Positions 46,375 to 56,409 of a DNA stretch of 64,000 nucleotides are shown here, one piece after another (the stretch's first letter is position 1; each line of letters begins with the position of its first letter). The notes beneath the pieces were generated by a model that worked only from the letters and a program-made list of their open reading frames with translations, had not been told where the DNA came from and did no database searches. The translations under genes were made by a program, and so were the position numbers. This DNA is from Cryptomeria japonica (taxonomy: Eukaryota > Streptophyta > Pinopsida > Cupressales > Cupressaceae), in contig NW_026728918.1 of the NCBI RefSeq assembly GCF_030272615.1, forward strand, positions 188,001-252,000, given 5' to 3'.

Positions 46375-46930
46375 TCGAGGAGATACCAATTCTGATCTTG
46401 ATTGATCACAAACCGGATGAAAAGCGAGGTGTTTAGCTTGATTTGAAGCGATGAAGTTGAACAGAGTTGATTAAAGCGATACCGATCCTGAACTTGATTG
46501 AACTAGGAACGATAGAGAGCAAAGATACCGAACTAGAACTTGATTGATCAAGAAGCAGATCTTACTGATCTATAACTTGATTGATCTAGACACAGTGAGT
46601 GAAGATAAAATCAATCTTGAACTTGATTGATCAAGATACGATAAGCAAAGATAAAATGTCCAACTTGATTTGATGCAATGAAACTGAACACCTGCTTAGA
46701 TTGAGTGTGATCAAAGATACTCTTTAAACCCTTGATTGAGTTTAAATGAGTAATCAGCTTGATGAAAAGTGATGAAACTGATTAACGTTAAGAGACTGAT
46801 TTAGATAAAGACAATGTCATCTTGATATGAAGCGATAAAACTGATATGCCCCTAGTGATTGATTCAATTCAGATGGTCGAGAAATCTCAACTTGATATAA
46901 AGCGATGAAGTTGAGATACCCCTAGCACTG
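46375..46930. repeat. Irregular minisatellite beside the 3' LTR of element 2
   Basis: Repeated variants of AACTTGATTGATCAAGA with GAAGCGATGAAGTTGA or GATACGATAAGCAAAGATA spacers, roughly 40-50 bp apart, about a dozen imperfect copies. Variable tandem repeats between coding region and 3' LTR are known for Tat/Ogre elements. Confidence 0.7.
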
Positions 46931-47416
46931 AGGTCTTATTTGATTGTCTTTAGTTGAAAAGATTTTTTCGCTCGACTTTTGATGAAGATTTGAAATTTTT
47001 CTCGACATTGAAGATGTGAGGTAATAAGGTCACGAGTATGCCCCCTCGGGAGCGAAATCGAAAGATGGGGAGGATACATGATTATAGGCAATTTTGAGTA
47101 ATGATAAGTTGTTTTGAGTACAAATTGATTAGAGGAATTTTTGAAAATTTTGCGTTGATTGATAAGAAATTCAGCGCAAGTTGATTTGTAGAAATTAAAT
47201 TGAGATTCAGCGTTGATTCATGAGAAATTGAGCGCAATTAGAAGAGAGAATGAGCTTTTGATGAAAAGCGCTAAGTGGTCCAAATTTTGTGAAATTGACT
47301 AGAAAAATGATCTTGAATTTTGATTTCGATCCTGAAAATGGAATCAAAACAGGCGAATTAGCTAAGGGTACAATTTTCATGTCCATCGGAACAAGTTGAA
47401 AAATTAGGGTTTTGGC

Positions 47417-47423
47417 TATATAA
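47417..47423 (+). promoter_or_regulatory. TATA box for the antisense plant mobile domain gene
   Basis: TATATAA within GGCTATATAAGGGG, 80 bp upstream of the ATG at 47497, with correct polarity for the plus-strand gene and opposite to the retrotransposon. Transcription would start near 47450. Confidence 0.5.
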
Positions 47424-47496
47424 GGGGTAGAAGTGTCATTTTCAATTCATTTTAACCTTCCAAGTTTGAAAATTCAAAAAGCCTTCTGCAAAGAAA

Positions 47497-49837
47497 ATGG
47501 TGGTCCCTACTCATGAGCATCGATTCAAGCGCCAGAGACGACATAATCGACCTCGACACTATGAGCCAGTGGTAAGTGATCAATCTTACGCCTTTTTATG
47601 TTCTCAATTTTGAATTTTTTTGTTCATTTTTCATGTTTTCCCACATTTTAGGTCGGCCTTTCTCATTTTGTCATGCGAGACAAGATTTTGTCTCATACAA
47701 CAAACTGCTGAAGTATGTTTTGTTGTTTTAGGCCATTATATTTTTTGTTCTAGGCCCACCCTTCTGTCGTACGACAACATGCCTAAAAGACCATTTTGTC
47801 ATCCGGGGTCTAATCTTTTATCGTTTGGGTTTCTTTTGTCGTACGAAGCCTAATCCTGACTCATACGAGTTGCTGCCCTCCTGTGTTTTGTCGTTTGAAA
47901 AATAGTGAACATGTTTGAATGTCTAAACTTGAAATTTTGATTTTGCAATTGGCATAGTTGGATTTGCGTGATGTTTTGCTTCTCTTGTAGGCTTATTCAG
48001 AATGTTTTATGATGCTTCGTTGATTGATTTTTTTGTAGGTTCGATTGCCTCATGTGCTCTTCAGAGTGTTTATCCTCCTACCATGACATTAGTGTGGAAG
48101 TTAATAGAGGTTGATCAGGCTCATATTGATTTGTGCAGCTTGACACATCTTCTTGGGTTACCAGACATCCATGTGAATCACGGAATGCTCACAACATTGG
48201 TTGAGTGATTCCATTCAGAGCATAATACCTTCCATTTGCCAGTTGGGGAGATGACTATCACTCCCGAGGATGTATATAGGATCCTCCATATCCCTTTTGT
48301 TGGGGATAAAGTGGATTATGATGTAGCACACCTTCTCGAATTACAGGCAGTTAGGCATGTCTTCAGGGATCCTGATATTTTGACACGTTCCATCAGTTGG
48401 GACATCATGATGAGCAGATACAGTGAGGATTTTCCTCTGGCTTGTGTCCTAGCAGGGTTTATCGACTGCTTTCTAATGTCGGATAGAGGACAACAGGGAT
48501 TCTAGTGTGGATGGGGCAAGATGCTAGAGAGATTGATGGAGACCCCTTAGAGGCTTGGCTAGGGTTCATGCATATTAGCCCACATGTATCGCGAGATGCA
48601 TAAGATAGTGTATAGGGTAGGCAAGAGCATGGCCGCTGGTGTGTTGATCTTACAAGTTTGGGCTTGGGAGTACCTTCCCGTTTGTCGGCCTATTATAGAT
48701 GACAGTAGAGAGCCTAGGCAGCCAATTATATATAGGTATGTCGGTTATATTACACAGCCCCATCTGGGCAAGACCGATTTTTAGCGACGGCAGTTAGAAG
48801 ACCTTATAGTTGTGATATGGAGACATTATAGGGGCCTAGAGCCATGGGATGACTGGCGGCTACTACACAGGGATCTTTTTGTTATGCGTCCACTTATTGG
48901 CAGATTGCAGACTGTGGTGGAGCGATTTGTTATATCTCGAGTGATGAGGCAGTATGGTAGGCCTCAGGGGATCTCACAGGAATACACAGCATATGTGAGA
49001 TATGCTGATGAGGAGAGGAAGAGATGGTCACCGAGGTTTTCCTATGCCTTGAGTATGCAGGAGCTCACTGGTTTACAATGCTTGAGATGGGACTACATGG
49101 ATGATGTTGTAGATGCGGGGGTATTTCCCCAGTATAGGGATTGGTTCCAACAGCATCCATTCCCTAAGTTGATAGATCCAGCTTAGCAGGCTCCTCGTAT
49201 TGAGGAGATTGAGGATGATGCCCCCATACAGAGACAAGCACAGAGACAGGGAAAGGGATAGAGAGCTAAGGTGCCTAGGCGGACAGGTGGCGATCCTGGT
49301 GCTAGTAGCAGCAGGGTTCCAGCTAGGGTTGGACAGCAAAGGGGTGAGGGCGGATCCCTCAAGAGTATAGGCGTGAGATTGGGCGGAGTTGGGGAGGAGA
49401 GAGAAGCACCAAGACAGGTCTGGCAGTAGAGGGAGGAGAAGAGTGGAGGTGGAGATGGGGGTGGAGAGCCTACGAGAGAGCAGGAGACTGACGTGGGACA
49501 GTCAATGAGAGCATGTCTTGCGTAGCTGTAGTCACATTTGACAGTGGCTCAGACTCAGCTGGCAAAGCGAGTCCGATAGCTAGCAGATCTTAGGGTTGAG
49601 CGCGATCGTCAGATTGCAGAGTTGAGAGGAAAGACGAGAGCAGAGACAGTGGCTTTGCGGAAAGAGGTCCTTCACCAGATGAGTAGGGTGGCTTATTATG
49701 TTGTAGCGTACAGCGTAGCAATTCCAATTGGGCAGCAGGTTGTCCCCTACTCACATGTATATGGCACAGTTGAAGGGAGCTCGGGCACCTCGTCAGGATC
49801 CCGATTAGCAGGCTCCACCTCCTCCACCAGGCGATGA
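47497..49837 (+). pseudogene. Antisense plant mobile domain (PMD/MAIN-like) gene carried by element 2, broken
   Basis: Probable exon 1 (47497-47571) starts MVVPTHEHRFKRQRRHNRP and ends at a strong donor, GTG/GTAAGT. An acceptor follows at 47990 (CTTCTCTTGTAG) or 48038 (TTTTTTGTAG). Exon 2 keeps one frame to 49837 with about a dozen in-frame stops and no frameshift. PMD landmarks: NTFHLPVGEMTITPEDVYRI (about 48230), MSRYSEDFPLACVLAG, YREMHKIVYRVGKSMAAGV, VWAWEYLPVCRP, QPHLGKTDF, RDLFVMRPLIGRLQTVVERF. The C-terminus is basic/Gly-rich, then a coiled coil (49590-49690). The exon 1/exon 2 phase is off by one base in this copy. PMD proteins such as MAIN/MAIL1 act in the nucleus in gene and transposon silencing; retroelement-borne PMD copies are known. 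Confidence 0.8.
47572..47990 (+). other. Putative intron of the antisense gene, containing TGTCGTACGACA-type motifs
   Basis: GTAAGT donor and pyrimidine-rich CTTGTAG acceptor, T-rich throughout. Motif variants at 47669 (TCATGCGAGACA), 47765-47776 (perfect palindrome TGTCGTACGACA), 47837 (TGTCGTACGA) and 47868 (TCATACGAGTTGCT). Similar motifs occur in the element leader at 58.68-60.29 kb. Confidence 0.5.
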
Positions 49838-49980
49838 GGGAGAGGCTGAGAGCTAGATGTTCTTTTTTGTAGCTCTGATATTTTTTGTAGACACACCCAT
49901 TTTTTTGTAGCCATACGATTCTTGCTTCGATGTGAGTTTGTATATGTCATTTGACATCATTTTGTACTTTGAGACTTGAT

Positions 49981-49983
<3 letters not shown>

Positions 49984-50019
<36 letters not shown>
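49984..50019. repeat. (TA)n microsatellite
   Basis: Uninterrupted TA dinucleotides, about 18 copies, just past the end of the antisense gene. An AATAAA for that gene is at 50037-50042. Confidence 0.95.
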
Positions 50020-50021
<2 letters not shown>

Positions 50022-50049
50022 TTTCTTTTATATGCAAATAAATGGGGAG

Positions 50050-51370
50050 AATGAGTAATGCAAATTTTTTATTTTTCTATGCAATAAGATGGATCCAAAT
50101 GAGGAATATTGAAATGTATGGATCTATAGAAGATGCTCATGTATGCAGCTAACATCTCAAAACACAAGTACTTGATCGGAGAAATGATGAAAAGAGACCA
50201 CTTAGCTAAGAAATGATGAAGCTTCCAGCTCTCATTCAGAAAATAAAGAGATCATTGTTACCATACCGAAATCACTCTAAATTCACAAGATGCAGAATGA
50301 AATACAAAATGATATGCAAAATGACATGCAACCGAAACCTAGTCACTGGATTTGAAAAGCTTAATTTTCATCATTGAGTATTTTACAACAACAACAGGCA
50401 GACTAGAATTCCTTTCTTTTCATGTGCAAATTTAATTATCTTGTTCACAATGACCCTTTTTCATTCATATCCTTGGATAGGTTTCGCAGGGGCCTAGATT
50501 GCATGATAAAGACATTCCCTCAAAACAAACAAAGAAATGATATGAACCTCCCTGTAGCATACAAATAAGTGGAGTCGAGGTATGTGTGGAAATTTCACCT
50601 TAATGTGAAGCCACTTATCATAGACACCCAGCTGATTAGATGTTTTCAGATCATCGAAATCATTTCTACAAGCAGAAAACAACAAAGATATTATGCCCCC
50701 AATCCTTGCTCCTCCTAGTCAAGATAGACTTCCTGGAGTTACTTAGAGAGATAATAATCAAAATTCAATAAAAGATAGCACACAAAGAAAATTTTCATTC
50801 ATAGCTCAAATTGTTCGGTGATTGTTTTCAGTTATGTTGTTTTGCTTGTTTTCTCAGTGATAAAACTCTTTAGTAGTTAGGATACAGGTGACTGACTCAG
50901 AGTGGATGACCGGGTATCACTGACGTAAAGATGACTTGGTGGATACTGCTTAGGACATGTAATGTGCTCTTGTCGATTACCTAAGACTAGGACATTGATC
51001 AGTTTCAAGCCATGAGGGTTCCAACGAACCAGGATATCACAAAAGTGACTGAAATATGTACAAGCGAAAGCAAAGATGCATGAAAGTGGGAATGCCAATG
51101 TTACATTGATAGATGGAGTGCTTGAGTAAAAGACGTGCCTGTTTACCAGGTTTTCACCTGCTTCGCAGAGATTCATTTTATTTTTTTTACCAAGGTGTCT
51201 GTTTACCAGGTTTTCACCAAGGCATTTTCTCTCTTTTTCCTTTTTTTTTATTTTTTTGAATTTCTTGAGGACTTTTTCTGATTTTTAGGATTTCTTCGGG
51301 ACATTTTAGCTAATTTTTAGGATTTTTTTAAGGACTTTTTAGCTATATAGGCTGTTGGAGCAGAGAATAT
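50050..51370 (-). other. Non-coding 3' region of element 2 next to integrase
   Basis: No credible gene. On the minus strand the block GGTGAAAACCTGGTAAACAG occurs twice (about 51139-51158 and 51199-51218), followed by A/T-rich spacers; short frames here look like chance. Confidence 0.4.
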
Positions 51371-52460
51371 TTAGGTGAAGAATTTCTTCTGATGGATGGT
51401 GTTGATCGGTTCATGGACCTGTTCTCCTTCCAATGTTGAGAGTTGATAGGCACCAGAGCCAAAAGCTGCAGTAACAATATAGGGACGCAGCCAGTTGTGT
51501 TCAAACTTCCCTTTGTTGTCTCGAAACTGTTGATTTTTAGGATTTTCTCTTACAACTAGGTCACCAACCTGAAATTCTCTTTGTCGAAACTTCTTGTTAT
51601 ATCTTCTGGACATTCTCTTTTGACACACTCTGAGATGATCAAATGCCACTCGTCGACGCTCATCCAACAATTCAAGCTCTTGCAATCTAGATATTCTATA
51701 GTCTTCATCAGTAATAAGACCTTGCAAAGAAACTCTTAGAGATGGTATTTCCACCTCAATAGGTAATACTGCTTCAGACCCATACACCAAAGAAAAGGGT
51801 GTAGCCCCAGTAGGCATTTTGATACTTGTTCTATAAGCCCACAATGCAGGATTGAGCTACAGATGCCAATCCTTCCCAGATTTGTTCACTGTTCTATGCA
51901 AGATAGTCAATAGGTTTTTGTTAGATGCCTCTGCTTGTCCATTACCTTGAGAGTAATATAGTGATGACCAGTGCTGTTTTATTTTGAATTTCTCACAAAG
52001 TTCATTTACATCTTTGTTCTTGAAGTGTCCTCCATTATCAGTTATAATGGATGAAGGTATACCATACCTGCAGATGATATAATTAAGAATAAATAGAGCT
52101 ACTTGTTTGTCGGTTGCCTTGATGAGTGGAACAGCTTCTACCCACTTAGCGAAGTACTTAGTGGTAGTGATAATAAATTTGTGTCCATTAGATGATGCAG
52201 GATATATTTGGCCAATTAGATCAAACACCCACTATTGAAAGGGTTAGTGTGTCACAAAAGGTATGAGATCGCTTGCGGGAGCATGGATAAGGTGCCCATG
52301 TAGTTGGCACTTTTCACAAGTTTTAGCAAATTTTATAGCTTCTTTCTCCATGTCTGGCTAGTAGTAGCCAGCCCTTAGTAGTTTTCATGCTAAAGTTAGA
52401 CTGTTTGAATGGGATCCACAAACACCTTCATGAACCTCAGCTAATGTGCATTGGGACTCC
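51371..52460 (-). pseudogene. Integrase domain of element 2
   Basis: In the minus direction: zinc finger HEGVCGSHSNS and CEKCQLHG, core D in FDLIGQI, D in ITDNGGHF and E in GNGQAEASNKN with 35 residues between the last two, then a C-terminal region with ALWAYRTSIKMPTGATPF and FQVGDLVVR. Stops interrupt it near 52380, 52360, 52245 and 51855. Its frame differs from the RT/RNase H frame, so a frame change lies between 52663 and about 52460. Confidence 0.85.
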
Positions 52461-52662
52461 TTAGTTTCTAGACATCGAAGAAAAGTATTATCTAAACCTC
52501 GCTTGAATAGGTCATTAGCAATGATGATGTACCATGACACATTTCGGATTAGGTTCCTTTTTTTATTTTGGGAAAGATTAGCAGGGACAACTTGGTCACA
52601 CAGGTAAGAGTAAATGTGGCTATAACGAGTGATGAGTCATTTCCAATAATAGAATAGACCAT

Positions 52663-53118
52663 CTAGGACTCGGGAGAATCATAGGCAGGATAATGTAACT
52701 CTTCCACTAGGAATTCAAAGTGAAAATTAGATTCATGTAGTTGTGGTATAGATGCCAAAGTGGCCATTGCATCCGCTTCTCTATTTGTTGTTCTAGGGAT
52801 CCGCTGAAATGATACGAAAGTAAAGTATTTCTTGAGATCATCCACCATTATCTTATAAGGCATCAGTTTCTCATCTATTTTTTGATATAGGTCATTGATT
52901 TGGTTGATAATGAGTTGAGAATCTCCATAGATGTGTAATTCAACAATCTTCCACTCGATGGTCAGCTTGATCATGTTTACCAAAGCTTCATATTCTGCAA
53001 TGTTGTTTGTGCAAGGGAAGAGAATCTTGTAAGCTTTCGGAATTGAATATTTTTGAGGAGTAATAAAAAGTATTCTGGCACCAAAACCATGTTGAGTGAA
53101 ATACCCATCAAAGAACAT
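52663..53118 (-). pseudogene. Archaeal-type RNase H domain of element 2
   Basis: MFFDGYFTQHGFGA, CTNNIAEYEALVNM, IYGDSQLIINQI and TNREADAMATLAS supply the D, E, D, D catalytic residues. It lies between the gypsy RNase H and integrase, the canonical Tat position. Same frame as RT. Confidence 0.85.
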
Positions 53119-53127
53119 CTTCCATGA

Positions 53128-53586
53128 TTATTGAGTAAGGTGCATGATTGATTCATCTAGGAATTCTATATGTAGAGGTTGATTGTCTTCAAGTGGAGCA
53201 TTGGAAAGTTGGTCTACAATAACTTGTCCTTTGATGGCTTTACGTTCCACATATTCAATATCAAATTTTGTAAGAACCATGACCCATTTGGCCAATCTCC
53301 CTGTAAGCGTTTCTTTACTGAGAAGATATTTGAGTGGATCAATCTTGGCTACCAGCTTAATAGAGTGTGCTAACATATAGTGCCTTAATTTTTGTGATTC
53401 AAAGACTAATGCCAAGCATGCTTTCTCTATTATAGTGTAGTTCATTTCATAAGACACCAATGTTCTACTGATGTAATAGATATCTCGTTCCTTTTTATTA
53501 TCATCATGTTGTGCCAAAAGTGCCCCCAGTGAAGTATCTGTAGCAGATATGTATAAAATCAATGGCTTACCTTGAATCTGTGTCAT
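53128..53586 (-). pseudogene. Gypsy-type RNase H domain of element 2, catalytically altered
   Basis: LILYISATDTSLGALLAQHD, then YYISRTLVSYEMNYTIIEK, then KLRHYMLAHSIKLVAK and FDIEYVERKAIKGQVIVDQL. The first catalytic Asp expected in a TDAS-like motif reads ISAT, as is common where the second RNase H has taken over. Confidence 0.8.
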
Positions 53587-53709
53587 TAATATGGGTGGAT
53601 TAGAAATATATTCTTTGATTTGTTTTAAATGTTGTTCACAATCTTTATCCCAATTGTATTGGACTCCTTTCTGTAATACCTTTATGAAGGGTTGAGCTTT
53701 GTCTGCTAG

Positions 53710-54843
53710 CTAAGATATCAAATGCCTTATTGACTGAAGACGGTCCTGTAAACTTCTCATTTGACTGATATTCTTGGGCGGAGGCATTTCCATTATAGCT
53801 TGGACCTTTTCAGGGTCAACCTCAATTCCTTTTTTTGAAATTATATAACCAAGCAATTTTCCTAATGTCACCCCAAATGCATAGAATCTTTCCATACTAT
53901 CTAGTATGAGGCCTAGTTCTTGAATATGCGTAGATCTCTTCATGGTTTTTACTAGGGTGTCATCAACATAATCTTCCATTTTTTTATGCATCATATCATG
54001 GAAGATAGTGGTTACCACTCTTTGGTAAGTTGCTCCTGCGTTCTTTAGCCCAAACGGCATAACATTCTAGCAGAAGATTCCCCATACACACATGAAAGCT
54101 ATCTTTTCTTGATCTTCAAGCGCTATCTTGATCTGATTGTAACTAGAGAATCCATCCATTAATGAATACATCTCATATCCAACAGTCATATCTACTATCA
54201 TGTGAATGTTGGGCAATGGAAAGTCGTCTTTCGGACATGCTTTGTTGAGATCCATAAAGTCTGTGCAAACTCTAATGGATTTATCTTCCTTTGATACAAG
54301 TACTATGTTTGATATCCATTCTAGGTAGTCAATAGCTTTGATAAATCCAGCTTTTAGTAATTTCTCTAATTCAGCTTTGACTAGCAGTGCCACATGAGGA
54401 TGAATCTTATAGAGTTTTTGCTTGATTGGTTTAACTCCTAGTGTAATAGAGAGATGATACATGATGAGATCAAGATCTAGTCCTAGCATATCTAAGTATG
54501 TCCATGCAAAGTTGATCTTCTTTTCTAAAAAAAGGTTGCTGAAATCTTTTAACTCTAGTGATTGAGCTAAATGAATGATGTGTGGTGTCTCTTGACTCCC
54601 AATGTTCACTGGCTGAGTTGGCTTGATCAATATGGAAGATCTCTCCTGGAAGTGACTTGGCAGTATATCAAGTATCTCACCTTCAGGCGCCTCAGAGAGG
54701 TTTTCACCTTTAGGTACGTCCTTTATTTTCTCTTTTTTAGATTCTGACACCACCATAATGTGGTTTTCTCCATCAGGTCTTATTTTTATTTTTCTTATTT
54801 TTGTGACTAAGATACTTGATATCTGTTTCAGTCGTGTTTTCAC
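53710..54843 (-). pseudogene. Reverse transcriptase domain of element 2
   Basis: The minus strand carries SIRVCTDFMDLNKACPKDDF, LMDGFSSYNQI, MPFGLKNAGATYQRV and the catalytic YVDD (KMEDYVDDTLVK), then GKLLGYIISKKGIEVDPEKV. One stop lies between 54067 and 54060, and another ends the frame near 53710. Typical Tat RT in length and order. Confidence 0.9.
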
Positions 54844-55890
54844 TTTGTTCCCTGGTGGAAGAGTTCATGGGTTCAACTGCATTGAGATAATAGGCTAATG
54901 TATAGTCATTGGAAAAAGTAGATACATTCAAGGGTTGGTTATAAAGAGTACAATCAATCAGTTCAGGATGTATTAAGGATAAGGTTGGAACAAGCTCAAG
55001 GGAGTTCATGGTACTATCATCATGGCTTCGGACCGACCAGTCAAGTTTCAAAAGACTACCTTGCATATGTGTCTTGAGACCAGGAAGAGTTACGACACAA
55101 TTATCGAAATTCATGTTAGTATCTATTGGACCTAATCCAACCGACTGACTTCTAGCATCGTCGCCTACTTCAGACTGGCCTACATACCGTGGTGTGATAG
55201 TAAAAGGATCAGTAGACAGTATCTCAACATTCATGACGGAGTAGTCATAATGTGTTATTGAATAGTTGTTGTTATAAATAGAGCTCCTGTCTGAGGCATC
55301 AGAGTCATAGGATGAAGTTTCTGACTCATCTTCAAGTGGCTTAGTAAAAGTATATATAGTATCAATACCCACATCTTTGATGGTGCATGTTCCTTCATGA
55401 TTTGGTTCATTGATTACTTATATTTGACACACTTGTGGACATAACCTTGATGGTTCTATTAATCCCTATCATTTGTTCCATTCAGATTCCTCTAGACTGA
55501 TGACTGGTTCTGTTTCTGTAGCTTCTAATTCTTCTTTTTTAGTTTCGTACCTGATTTGTCTTATCTCATAAGAGGGAGAGTTGGTAGGTGAATAAATTGC
55601 TTGTGTTCATTCTTCCTCCAGCTGTTGTTCATAGTCTTCTCATCTTTTTAGTCTGATTTCTTCCATTTCCCTTTGCATTCTTACTTACGTATCAGCTTTT
55701 GTGCATCATCTGTGATATCACTAGATTCTTCAGGGGTTTCTGTAGTAGATGTATCTGAGAGATGGTTCGGACCCCATTCATACTCATTTGAATCAGTTTC
55801 TAAATCATCTACTTGTTGTATGCCAGTATATGTGACTGGAACTTTCAGTGGTGCAAACAATTCTCTGATTCTGTATACTTCGTCTCTCAT
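54773..55890 (-). pseudogene. Linker region between G-patch and RT of element 2
   Basis: A 199-codon Ser/Asp/Glu-rich frame (54773-55372) and a 69-codon frame (55681-55890) with TYTGIQQVDDLETDS. The 199-codon frame is shifted relative to RT and overlaps its start at 54773-54843, so at least one indel lies near 54790. No enzymatic motif. Confidence 0.5.
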
Positions 55891-56028
55891 ATCCTCTGGG
55901 ACTTCTACTTCTTGTGGTATTATAGTTGATATAATTAGAACTTGATTACCATCTGTTTCCTCTCTCTAGGTTGGCAATCCTTCTTGTTTATCACTGCACT
56001 CTTCCTGGGTTTGTTGGGTATTAATTTC

Positions 56029-56367
56029 TTATGTTGTTAAAGGTAGTACCTTTTTCTTCCACTTAAGTTGATGGTGGGAAGTGTGCTTTTGATATGATGA
56101 CTTTGTTGGATCATATCCCAGTCCATCTTTATCATTGGCAGACTTAGTTTGTAATTGAATAGGTTCAACAATACCTTTTTGACGCTTGCCTAGAGGACTG
56201 GTACCTGAATATCCCATGCGTTGAAGCATCTTATAGCCTGGACCATATTGTTTCAGGGAAATCTCACAATGTCGTATTTCTTTGTTTGCACTGTCCAGTA
56301 CCTCTCTATGAGCAGAAGAGGTCTTAAGCAGTTCCAAAATGGAGATTTGAGCATTGGTTCTCTTCAA
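56029..56367 (-). pseudogene. G-patch domain and pre-protease segment of element 2
   Basis: Starts with RTNAQISILELLKTSSAHRE, which in Tat elements precedes the protease, then passes straight to YGPGYKMLQRMGYSG, PLGKRQKGIVEPIQ and DGLGYDP, a G-patch (Gly-rich nucleic-acid binding) motif. The aspartic protease that should lie between is absent, which implies an internal deletion near 56275. Confidence 0.7.
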
Positions 56368-56409
56368 TTGTTTGACAATACTATAGCCAGGAGAAGATGA
56401 TAAAGCCAG

